In this document: positions 1 through 6,458 of the stretch, in pieces
Numbering within the stretch: position 1 is the first letter of the stretch
Layout of the letters: every line of letters starts with the position of its first letter
NCBI GenBank assembly: GCA_015904075.1
Contig: JABMDH010000057.1
Location: 19,018 to 26,160 of the forward strand
Source: Nitrospira sp.
Lineage (GTDB): Bacteria; Nitrospirota; Nitrospiria; Nitrospirales; Nitrospiraceae
Reading direction: 5' to 3'
DNA length: 7,143 bases
Notes under the pieces: model-generated
What the model saw: the letters and a program-made list of their open reading frames with translations, nothing else
Databases searched by the model: none
Told to the model about the DNA's origin: nothing
Program-made: the position numbers and the translations under genes

Positions 1-1
1 G

Positions 2-706
2 TCGCCGACTCAAAAAGCCTACATCGAAGCGATTGAACAGCACGATATTGTAATTGCGATCGGACCAGCCGGGACGGGCAAGACGTATCTGGCCATGGCC
101 ATGGCCGTGAGTGCGTTGATGAAGAAAGAGGTGAGCCGGATCGTGCTTGCGCGGCCTGCAGTCGAGGCCGGAGAGAAGCTTGGATTTCTGCCTGGCGATA
201 TGTATGAGAAGGTGAATCCGTATCTGCGCCCACTCTATGATGCCTTGTTCGACATGATGGATATGGAGCGGGCCAACCGCCTGATTGAGCGAGGCGATAT
301 CGAAATCGCGCCGCTGGCTTTCATGCGTGGCCGGACGTTGAATGATTCGTTCGTCATTCTGGACGAAGCGCAGAATGCCACGGCGGAGCAGATGAAGATG
401 TTTCTGACACGGATGGGGTTCCATTCGAAAGTCGTCGTCACGGGCGATATCACCCAAGTGGATTTGCCGAACGATCGGGTATCGGGTCTCATCGAAGTCA
501 AGGAGATTCTGCACGGGATCGACGGCATCGAGTTCATTTACTTCGATGAGCGAGACGTCGTTCGGCACCGGTTAGTCCAGGATATTATCAAGGCATATGA
601 TCGCCGCATGGAGATGACCGGTCAAGCACGGAACCAGACATCGTCTCAGCAGCTATCGCCCGGACCTCGGAAATCCACTCAGGGTCCCTCGGGCCAATCT
701 CACTAA
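2..706 (+). CDS. phoH: PhoH/YbeZ-family ATPase, 5'-truncated by the window edge
   Basis: This is the C-terminal 234 codons of a PhoH-like P-loop ATPase; the frame is open to the left edge, so the N-terminal part is missing. Visible motifs are Walker A GPAGTGKT at partial residues 21-28, followed by YLAMAMAV, then ILDEAQNAT (Walker B, D121-E122) and [10 protein letters not shown], all typical of PhoH/YbeZ. The Walker A lies upstream of the first ATG in the frame, so that ATG (95) is internal and not the start. The last 25 or so residues are rich in Q, S, P and G and look like a disordered tail. In E. coli YbeZ is encoded next to YbeY, and the pair is linked to RNA processing; an ATP-dependent RNA-related role is known for the family only in outline. 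The stop TAA abuts the ATG of ybeY, implying co-expression. Family assignment is very secure; the exact cellular role is not. Confidence 0.95.
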   Translation, partial: SPTQKAYIEAIEQHDIVIAIGPAGTGKTYLAMAMAVSALMKKEVSRIVLARPAVEAGEKLGFLPGDMYEKVNPYLRPLYDALFDMMDMERANRLIERGDIEIAPLAFMRGRTLNDSFVILDEAQNATAEQMKMFLTRMGFHSKVVVTGDITQVDLPNDRVSGLIEVKEILHGIDGIEFIYFDERDVVRHRLVQDIIKAYDRRMEMTGQARNQTSSQQLSPGPRKSTQGPSGQSH

Positions 707-1201
707 ATGGCTGTCTATCTTTTCGTTCGTGTCAAACGGCCGGTCATACGGCGGGCGGCATTGGTGCGTGTGGCGGAGTTGGTTTTGGACGCGGTCGGAG
801 AACAACAGTCTGAATTGAGCATAGAACTGGCGGGCGATCGCCGCATGCGCCGTCTCAATAGACTGTATCGCAAGAAAGATCGAACGACGGACGTGTTAGC
901 CTTCCCTATGCGAGAAGCGCTCGCGCCCCATGCCACGAGGTTCCCGATGAACATGCTTGGCGATGTGGTAATCTCGGTCCCGCAGGCGCGTCGTCAGGCT
1001 ATTGAGGCCGGGGGTCAATTGGATAAGGAAATCGTATCCCTGCTGGTGCATGGAGTACTGCATTTGTGCGGATATGATCATGAGCGAGGTGAGAAAGAAG
1101 CGGCCCGCATGCATCGGCGTGAACGGCAACTCTTGAGGGTAATTGGTTCTGCCCCGCGTCTGGTGGGTCATCGGACGGTAAAGACGGAGAGGAGACTCTG
1201 A
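707..1201 (+). CDS. ybeY: Endoribonuclease YbeY (16S rRNA maturation)
   Basis: This 164-residue protein carries the UPF0054/YbeY metal-binding signature HGVLHLCGYDHE, with the three zinc-ligand histidines at H115, H119 and H125. Upstream it has the conserved segment RKKDRTTDVLAFP, and MLGDVVIS in the middle. YbeY is a metal-dependent single-strand endoribonuclease needed for 16S rRNA 3'-end maturation and 70S ribosome quality control in E. coli. The length is normal (about 150-170). The ATG follows directly on the phoH stop (TAAATG), and no good Shine-Dalgarno lies at the usual distance, which points to translational coupling with phoH. The last 25 residues, after the RRERQLL helix, are basic and variable. 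The function is confidently assigned. Confidence 0.96.
   Translation: MAVYLFVRVKRPVIRRAALVRVAELVLDAVGEQQSELSIELAGDRRMRRLNRLYRKKDRTTDVLAFPMREALAPHATRFPMNMLGDVVISVPQARRQAIEAGGQLDKEIVSLLVHGVLHLCGYDHERGEKEAARMHRRERQLLRVIGSAPRLVGHRTVKTERRL
1190..1194 (+). promoter_or_regulatory. Shine-Dalgarno for ftsY
   Basis: AGGAG lies 9 nt before the GTG at 1204, inside the last codons of ybeY. It supports the GTG as the true ftsY start; the next residues GWFQRL match the amphipathic helix expected at the FtsY N terminus. Confidence 0.75.
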
Positions 1202-1203
1202 CG

Positions 1204-2139
1204 GTGGGATGGTTTCAACGCTTGAACGAGGGACTCGGCAAGACCCGGCATGCGATGCGGCAGTCGCTCGACCGGTTTCTCGGACGTACTCCGGATCCGG
1301 CTCTTCTCGAAGAACTCGAAGCAGCGCTGCTCAGCGCCGATCTTGGCGCTCGTGTCGTCGATCGGCTGATGCTCCAGGTGACTGAGCGTGCGCGCGGCGT
1401 TGACGCAGCGACGTCGCATGGAATCCAAAACGTGTTAAGCCGGACGCTGTACGATGTGCTCAAGCCGGTCTCCGGACCGTCGCTCGAACAGTTGATCGAT
1501 CAAGGGCCCAAACCTTTCGTCATCCTGGCGGTTGGAGTGAATGGAGTGGGTAAGACGACGACGATCGCCAAAATGGCGCAGCGGTTGGCGCAAGGCGGAC
1601 GGCAGCCGTTGCTTGTCGCCGGAGATACGTTCCGCGCGGCGGCGATCGATCAGCTACAAGTGTGGGCGGATCGAATCGGAGCCAAAGTCATTCGTCAGCG
1701 TCACGGGGCTGATCCGGCGGCGGTTGCGTTCGACGGAATTGCGGCAGCGAAGGCACGCGCGGCGGATGTGGTACTCATCGATACGGCCGGCCGGCTGCAT
1801 ACCAAATCCAATCTTATGGATGAATTGCGCAAGATCAAGCGTGTCATCGGCCAGGAATTACCGGGAGCCCCCCACGAAGTGTTGTTGGTATTGGATGCGA
1901 CGGTTGGGCAAAACGCGCTGGCTCAAGCCCGCCAGTTCCACGAAGCCGTGGGGGTGACGGGCATAGTCTTGACGAAGCTTGATGGCACGGCGCGTGGGGG
2001 CATTGTCGTCGCGATTGCCGAAGAGCTCAACATTCCTGTTCGTCTGATCGGTGTTGGGGAAGGAATCGACGATCTCCAGGATTTCAATCCCGAAGCGTTT
2101 GTGGCGGCCCTCTTCGGCCAGCCGACTGCGTGCTCATAA
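1204..2139 (+). CDS. ftsY: Signal recognition particle receptor FtsY
   Basis: FtsY is the SRP receptor GTPase that docks ribosome-nascent chain complexes, via Ffh, at the SecYEG translocon on the inner membrane. The 311-residue protein has a short N-terminal amphipathic helix (GWFQRLNEGLGKTR), a helical N domain (about 20-100) and a complete G domain: P-loop GVNGVGKT at 111-118, DTFRAAAIDQL at 141-151 (insertion box), DTAGR at 193-197, TKLDGTARGG from 257, and the closing GVGEGIDDLQDF. The DTFRAAA and GVGEGIDDL forms distinguish FtsY from Ffh, and there is no M domain. It lacks the long acidic A domain of E. coli FtsY (497 aa), as is common in many phyla. GTG start, 2 nt after the ybeY stop. 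Assignment is secure. Confidence 0.98.
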   Translation: MGWFQRLNEGLGKTRHAMRQSLDRFLGRTPDPALLEELEAALLSADLGARVVDRLMLQVTERARGVDAATSHGIQNVLSRTLYDVLKPVSGPSLEQLIDQGPKPFVILAVGVNGVGKTTTIAKMAQRLAQGGRQPLLVAGDTFRAAAIDQLQVWADRIGAKVIRQRHGADPAAVAFDGIAAAKARAADVVLIDTAGRLHTKSNLMDELRKIKRVIGQELPGAPHEVLLVLDATVGQNALAQARQFHEAVGVTGIVLTKLDGTARGGIVVAIAEELNIPVRLIGVGEGIDDLQDFNPEAFVAALFGQPTACS

Positions 2140-2152
2140 CTCTGCATTTTTC

Positions 2153-2181
2153 TTCTTGTATTCCAGATTCCGTGCTACTCT
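2153..2181 (+). promoter_or_regulatory. Possible promoter with extended -10 upstream of the regulator gene
   Basis: The ftsY-regulator gap is richer in A/T than the flanking genes. It contains TGCTACTCT (2173-2181), resembling an extended -10 element (TGn followed by TAnnnT). Seventeen bases upstream is a poor -35 candidate, TTCTTG (2153-2158). Only three of six -10 positions match the sigma-70 consensus, so this is tentative. Transcription from here would give a leader of roughly 50 nt before the ATG at 2242. Confidence 0.3.
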
Positions 2182-2219
2182 TTCTTCGCTGGCAGACTCA
2201 TGCGTGAGCGGTAGGCACG
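2171..2219 (+). other. Inverted repeat / possible stem-loop in the leader of the regulator gene
   Basis: CGTGCTAC (2171-2178) pairs with GTAGGCACG (2211-2219) with one bulged G. Between the arms lies a small perfect hairpin, CTCA-TGCG-TGAG (2197-2208). No run of T follows, so it is not an intrinsic terminator. It lies just ahead of the Shine-Dalgarno at 2227 and could shape mRNA access, or be an operator, or be chance. It overlaps the tentative -10, so only a transcript starting upstream would contain the whole structure. Confidence 0.3.
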
Positions 2220-2226
2220 TGGGCCC

Positions 2227-2232
2227 GGAGGG
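2227..2232 (+). promoter_or_regulatory. Shine-Dalgarno for the tandem-receiver gene
   Basis: GGAGGG is followed by an A-rich spacer and the ATG at 2242 (9 nt between). This is a strong, well-placed ribosome binding site that fixes the start of the response regulator. Confidence 0.8.
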
Positions 2233-2241
2233 TAAAAATCG

Positions 2242-3027
2242 ATGATTAAGATCCTGGTTGTCGATGACGATCAAATGAACTGCGATTTGCTGCAGAACGT
2301 GTTTACTCGCCACGGGTACCAGGTCATTTCCACCACGAGCGGGCGTGAAGGTCTTAACCTCTTTCGGAAGCACGTTCCCCGAGTCACGCTGTTGGATCTG
2401 CGGATGCCGGAGATGGATGGACTCATCGTTTTGAAAGAGATTCGTGCGGTCGATCCCCATGCTCCGGTGATCATTCTCGGCGGGGGAGCGACAGAGGTGC
2501 AGGAGAACCAAGCACGGGCTCTGCGCGTGACCGACTTTGTCCGCAAGGGATTGTCGCTGGATGTGTTAGTCGAAGCCGTCCAGCGGGCTGCACAGTTGCC
2601 CATACATCCGAATACGGGACCGGGTCTGGTCGCCAGCGGAGGGAAGTCTGAACAGATCGGTGAATCGGTTTTGGTTGTGGATGACGATCCCCTCGTGTGT
2701 GATCTGCTCGTTCAGTTTTTGAGCTTGCGCGGGTACCGTGCACTGGGTATCAAAGATGGACAGGATGCATTGCGGGTTGTGGAAGATGTCATGCCAGACG
2801 CAATTGTGCTCGATCTGATTATGCCGGGTATGTCGGGCATTGATGTATTGCGCGCTCTGCGTGAAAAGGAATATCCGGGGGGCATCATCATCATGACGGG
2901 GAGCCACAATGAGGAATTGCTCGATGAAGCCTGGGCGTTGAGCCCGCAGGAAGTCCTGCTGAAACCGATTGATTTGGAGTGCCTGCTGACCGCAACCCAG
3001 CTTGTACTCGTCTGCCGCGAGTGTTAA
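2242..3027 (+). CDS. Response regulator with two receiver (REC) domains and no output domain
   Basis: The 261-residue cytoplasmic protein consists of two CheY-like receiver domains joined by a linker (about 118-140). REC1 (2-115) has the acidic pair D8/D9, phosphoacceptor D52 in LLDLRMPEMDG, and K102. However, the conserved Ser/Thr after beta-4 is replaced by glycine (IILGGG, G80), and the usual Lys-Pro is Lys-Gly. REC2 (142-261) is canonical: D147/D148, D191 in VLDLIMPGMSG, T219, and K241-P242. There is no DNA-binding, GGDEF, EAL or histidine kinase domain, so it probably signals by phosphotransfer or protein contact. No partner kinase is in the window. Strong Shine-Dalgarno; the stop lies only 11 nt before the ATG of the peptidase gene, so the two are likely co-transcribed. 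Domain call is secure; the pathway is unknown. Confidence 0.93.
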   Translation: MIKILVVDDDQMNCDLLQNVFTRHGYQVISTTSGREGLNLFRKHVPRVTLLDLRMPEMDGLIVLKEIRAVDPHAPVIILGGGATEVQENQARALRVTDFVRKGLSLDVLVEAVQRAAQLPIHPNTGPGLVASGGKSEQIGESVLVVDDDPLVCDLLVQFLSLRGYRALGIKDGQDALRVVEDVMPDAIVLDLIMPGMSGIDVLRALREKEYPGGIIIMTGSHNEELLDEAWALSPQEVLLKPIDLECLLTATQLVLVCREC

Positions 3028-3038
3028 TAGTTCTCCCG

Positions 3039-5252
3039 ATGTTTTTCAGAACATACCCCGTGTATTTCATCGTCGGACTTCTCTGTGTCGCCAGCAGCGT
3101 GGCGCCCGGCGTCGCTGTGTCGTCTGCTTCCGATCGTCCCGTTGTGCTGAGTCATGATCTCGCCGTTGAGTTGCGTCCTTCCACCCATGAGTTGATTGGA
3201 CGGGATCAGATCGATGTCGAATTACCGCTCCATGCAGCGACGGTGACATTCTCGATCTCGCCGACAGTGAAGATCGACCACATTCTCTTTAAAGCTCGCC
3301 CAGAAGCGAGTACGGCCACATCCTCTGATACGGCATTGTCGTTTACGATAGAACACGTGGTACAGCCATCTACGCAACGAATTACCGTTACACTCCCTGA
3401 GGCGCACGACGGGCGTGTGACTCTGGCATGGATCTACCGGGGAGCTATCGACGATCCGCCAAAAGAGCCGCGCCATCTGAGATTTGTGACGCCCAGTGAG
3501 ACAGCCGGACATATCGGACCAGAAGGCGTGTACCTGAGCAGTGAAAGTCAATGGTATCCGGATATCGAAGGATCGCTCAGTGCCTATCGGCTCACGGCGC
3601 TGGTTCCTCAGGGATGGTCCGTGGTGACACAAGGGCGAAAAACAGAAGAGACGGCGGATGGAGCGCACGTGTCCTCGACCTGGGTCGTCTCGGATCGATC
3701 AGAAGCCTTGACTCTGGTGGCCAATAAGTTTGCCATCAAGTCGCGTGCGTGGAAAAGCCGCAACGGGCAGTCGATCGAGCTGGCGACGTATTTCTTTCCC
3801 GATAATGCGGATCTGGCGGACGAGTATCTTGACGCCACGTCGAACTACCTCGATACCTATATTCCGATCCTGGGCGAGTTTCCGTTTGACAGGTTCGCAG
3901 TGGTGGAGAACTTCTTCGCCAGCGGTCTCGGCATGCCGTCGTTTACATTACTCGGCAGCGGCAGCATCAAACGGCACTATGTGCAGCCCTATGCCCTGGG
4001 GCACGAGATCGTACATTCATGGATCGGCAATTCGGTATTCAATCGAGCCGGCCAAGCCAACTGGGTCGAAGGGCTGACGACCTATTTGGCCAATTACTAT
4101 TGGCACGAATGGACGCATGACGACCGGCAGGCGATGGAGCAGCGGCGGTTGATGCTCCAGGGCTATAGTGTGCATGTGGCTCCAGACCGAGATTATCCAG
4201 TGGCTGCCTTCGTCCGGAAAAGCGACGAGCGGGACAATGCCATCGGCTATCATAAATCCGCCTTTGTGTTTCATCTGCTGCGGCGAGAAATCGGAGACGA
4301 GGCATTCTGGCGCGGACTGAAGACGTTCGTCAGCCGGTATCGTAATCGCGCGGCCGACTGGGAGAACATCAAGGCTGTGTTTGCAGAGGAAAGCCGTCGA
4401 GATCTGAAGTGGTTTTTTGAACAATGGGTCGAACGGGGCGACGCGCCGTCCTTGTCGTTCGGCGATGCGACGGCCTATCGAGTGACAGGAACTGACGGCC
4501 GCGATGCCTGGCGGCTGATGGTAAGTATTCAACAGGGCAGCCGGCCGTTTCGGATGGCGGTTCCCGTCAAGATTGTGATGAGAAATGGCACGGAAACCAG
4601 ATGGGTAGCGCTTGGTCTCTCATCGGAACACATGGCGGAGTTTACTGTCCAGGAGCAACCCCTACTGGTACAGCTTGACCCGGAGTTGATGGCCTTCCGC
4701 AGGTTGGCACGGGCTCAATTGCCGCCGATGCTGAACGGCTATGTGACCGACCGACATCGAACGGTCGTGAAGGCATTTACGGATCCTGCGTCTCCGTTGC
4801 AGCAGGTCGTCACTCGTATTACCGATCAGGAAACACAACTGCCGGAATCTCAGCGGACCAGGGTGATGTCTTTAGATGGCACGCCTCTTCCGCCGGAAGG
4901 GTCGGTGCTCGTGTTGGCAGGGCCTGATCAGCAGAAGCTGGTTCAGTCGATGGCACGAGAGTCCTGTGGAAATCTGGCTGTTTGGGGAACTGAGGGTTTT
5001 CAGATCGACGGTCAGACCCATGATGGACCGGCGGCGGCGGTATTACTGTCTTGCCATCGGGCGGACGTGCCGGGCAGCGTGGTCGCGATTCTCTATGGCG
5101 GGACCGCCCAAGCGGTTGCGAAGGTCTCGCGGTTTTTGTTCTATTACGGCTGGCAAAGCTATGTCATATTCAACGATGGAGCTGCGGTGAAGCGCGGCCT
5201 CTGGCAGAACGAGCCGGAGATGAAGGAGGTGCGGATTGAATCCAGTCATTAG
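3039..5252 (+). CDS. Exported M1-family-like zinc metallopeptidase with extra C-terminal domain
   Basis: This is a probable secreted or periplasmic aminopeptidase-type enzyme of 737 residues. The N terminus (MFFRTYPVYF, then a hydrophobic stretch to about residue 30, without lipobox) looks like a Sec signal peptide. A beta-rich N-terminal region follows, then VVENFF...GMPSF (288-302) in place of the usual GxMEN loop. The zinc site is HEIVH at 322-326 with a third ligand E344 in NWVEGLTTYLANYY. Y404 in GYHKSAFVFHLL matches the catalytic tyrosine position of M1 enzymes. About 175 C-terminal residues (from about 564) form a further domain I cannot name. The frame is also open from a GTG at 2979, inside the regulator gene, and a GTG at 3021; I chose ATG 3039 because it gives a proper signal peptide, though no Shine-Dalgarno is visible and coupling to the preceding stop is likely. 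Its end overlaps the next gene by 17 nt. Substrate unknown. Confidence 0.88.
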   Translation: MFFRTYPVYFIVGLLCVASSVAPGVAVSSASDRPVVLSHDLAVELRPSTHELIGRDQIDVELPLHAATVTFSISPTVKIDHILFKARPEASTATSSDTALSFTIEHVVQPSTQRITVTLPEAHDGRVTLAWIYRGAIDDPPKEPRHLRFVTPSETAGHIGPEGVYLSSESQWYPDIEGSLSAYRLTALVPQGWSVVTQGRKTEETADGAHVSSTWVVSDRSEALTLVANKFAIKSRAWKSRNGQSIELATYFFPDNADLADEYLDATSNYLDTYIPILGEFPFDRFAVVENFFASGLGMPSFTLLGSGSIKRHYVQPYALGHEIVHSWIGNSVFNRAGQANWVEGLTTYLANYYWHEWTHDDRQAMEQRRLMLQGYSVHVAPDRDYPVAAFVRKSDERDNAIGYHKSAFVFHLLRREIGDEAFWRGLKTFVSRYRNRAADWENIKAVFAEESRRDLKWFFEQWVERGDAPSLSFGDATAYRVTGTDGRDAWRLMVSIQQGSRPFRMAVPVKIVMRNGTETRWVALGLSSEHMAEFTVQEQPLLVQLDPELMAFRRLARAQLPPMLNGYVTDRHRTVVKAFTDPASPLQQVVTRITDQETQLPESQRTRVMSLDGTPLPPEGSVLVLAGPDQQKLVQSMARESCGNLAVWGTEGFQIDGQTHDGPAAAVLLSCHRADVPGSVVAILYGGTAQAVAKVSRFLFYYGWQSYVIFNDGAAVKRGLWQNEPEMKEVRIESSH
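5223..5230 (+). promoter_or_regulatory. Perfect Shine-Dalgarno deciding a TTG start
   Basis: AAGGAGGT is complementary to the anti-Shine-Dalgarno core and sits 5 nt before TTG 5236, within the coding end of the peptidase gene. It is the strongest ribosome binding site in the window and is why TTG, rather than a later GTG, is taken as the start. Confidence 0.85.
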
Positions 5253-6366
5253 GCCTGTGAGCGTGCTGTTGGGAAGTCTTTATCTGGTGTTTTCGCTGTC
5301 GGCATGTGCGGTAGTGGGAGACCGTCCAAAGGACTCCGTGAAGGCTCTGTCCGGTTCCGCCGAGCGCCACCTTGCCAACATTCGCCAGCTTACCGTTGGC
5401 CGCCAAAATGCCGAGGCCTATTTTTCATTCGACGGCAATAAACTGATTTTCCAATCCACCAACAATTGGACGAAGGATGCGGTTGCACCCAGGCTGCGTC
5501 CGGCTGATGCCGGACTGGGTTGTTACCAGATGTACGTCATGGATGTGGACGGTACTCAGGCGCGGCTCGTGAGCACCGGTGCGGGTGCAACAACGTGCGG
5601 CTACTTTTACCCCGGGGATCAACGGCTGTTGTATTCTTCTACGCATGCGGCCGGGCCCAATTGCCCACCGAAGCTGAAACGGGACGGCGCCTATCGCTGG
5701 GCGCTCGATGACTATGATGTGTATTCCGTGGGCATCGACGGTCAAGGGCTGCAGCGGTTGACGACAACACCAGGCTATGACGCCGAGGCCACTGTGTCGC
5801 CGGACGGCAAGACGATCGTGTGGACGTCAGTGAAGGACGGGGATCTCGATCTCTATGCCATGAACCTCGACGGCACAAAGGTTCGCCGGTTGACCAACGA
5901 CGTGGGGTACGACGGTGGAGCGTTCTTCTCGCCGGATAGCCGTCGGATCGTCTATCGCGCAGCGCATCCGATCGATCCGACCGAGATTACCCGTTATAAA
6001 GAATTGTTGGCGCAGGGGCTGGTTGAGCCGGGACAGCTCGAAATTTTCGTCATGAACGCTGATGGATCGGGCAAGCAACAGGCGACGTCCAACGGGGCTT
6101 CGAACTTTTCCCCCTTCTTTCATCCTGACGGCCGGCGTATCATTTTCTCCTCCAATGTAGAAACCAGAGGTGAGGGAGGGCGGCCCAGTTTTCATCTGTA
6201 TCTCGTGGGCGATGATGGGACGGGGTTGGAGCGGTTGACGGTGGAAGGGCGGTTCAACAGTTTCCCCATGTTTTCTCCAGACGGGAAGCGCCTGGTGTGG
6301 GTTTCGGACCGCAATGCGAAGGAGCCGGGCGAGTTCAACGTGTTTCTGGCCGATTGGGTTCCTTAA
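5236..6366 (+). CDS. TolB-like (PD40) beta-propeller lipoprotein
   Basis: The 376-residue protein starts at TTG. Residues 1-24 form a lipoprotein signal peptide with lipobox LSAC, lipidated at C24; alanine at +2 favours outer-membrane sorting by the E. coli rule. The rest is a series of PD40/WD40-like blades of the TolB type: repeated (S/H)PDG turns after Y/F-rich strands (SPDGK, SPDSRR, HPDGRR, SPDGKR), each paired with MN-DG or similar and RLT. Cysteines at 96, 121 and 143 lie in an insertion-rich second blade, and a helical insert (about 246-267, DPTEITRYKELLAQG) interrupts a later blade. From memory, this exact layout (TTCGYF, GPxCPP, the YKELL insert, final ADWV) recurs in a conserved bacterial family annotated only as TolB-like or PD40 protein. 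It is not tolB itself: no Tol-Pal neighbours and no TolB N-terminal domain. Overlaps the peptidase gene by 17 nt, so the two are coupled. A binding or scaffolding role is likely; catalysis is not evident. Confidence 0.88.
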   Translation: MNPVIRPVSVLLGSLYLVFSLSACAVVGDRPKDSVKALSGSAERHLANIRQLTVGRQNAEAYFSFDGNKLIFQSTNNWTKDAVAPRLRPADAGLGCYQMYVMDVDGTQARLVSTGAGATTCGYFYPGDQRLLYSSTHAAGPNCPPKLKRDGAYRWALDDYDVYSVGIDGQGLQRLTTTPGYDAEATVSPDGKTIVWTSVKDGDLDLYAMNLDGTKVRRLTNDVGYDGGAFFSPDSRRIVYRAAHPIDPTEITRYKELLAQGLVEPGQLEIFVMNADGSGKQQATSNGASNFSPFFHPDGRRIIFSSNVETRGEGGRPSFHLYLVGDDGTGLERLTVEGRFNSFPMFSPDGKRLVWVSDRNAKEPGEFNVFLADWVP

Positions 6367-6412
6367 CCTGGAATCAGGCGGTGGTCGATCATGAGTGACC
6401 GGTGACCAGTCG

Positions 6413-6432
6413 CGAGGATCCAGCATTCCTCG
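6413..6432 (+). other. Short perfect inverted repeat before the PAP2 gene
   Basis: CGAGGA and TCCTCG form a 6-bp stem around an 8-nt loop in the 92-bp gap between the propeller and phosphatase genes. No T-run follows, so it is not a convincing terminator. It would be coding if the phosphatase began at the in-frame GTG 6402. May be chance. Confidence 0.25.
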
Positions 6433-6458
6433 ATGCCGAGCATGGTTCAAGCGATCGC

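Noticed and set aside
833..842. GGCGATCGCC palindrome, and another GCGATCGC at 6451-6458, resembling the cyanobacterial HIP1 octamer
   Set aside because: Only two copies were noticed, one within ybeY coding sequence, and the genes do not look cyanobacterial; chance in a CGATCG-rich genome is enough.
2103..2157. Possible terminator after ftsY: GGCGGCC...GGCC-A-GCC stem (2103-2123) and T-rich TTTTTCTTCTT (2147-2157)
   Set aside because: The stem is inside the ftsY coding sequence and the T-rich run begins more than 20 nt after it, so the two do not form a canonical intrinsic terminator.
2979..3038. Upstream GTG starts (2979, 3021) for the peptidase, overlapping the regulator gene
   Set aside because: They would place a long polar or mixed segment before the hydrophobic stretch and spoil the signal peptide; no Shine-Dalgarno precedes them.
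4017..4532. Open frame of 171 codons on the - strand opposite the peptidase
   Set aside because: It is antisense to the zinc-motif region, with no motif or ribosome binding site; a shadow of the real gene.
5236..6366. Identification of the propeller gene as tolB of the Tol-Pal system
   Set aside because: It is a lipoprotein without the TolB N-terminal domain, and tolQ, tolR, tolA and pal are absent nearby.
5827..6450. Long open frame of 207 codons on the - strand
   Set aside because: It lies opposite the propeller gene, shows no recognisable motif and has a composition typical of an antisense shadow of a GC-rich gene.
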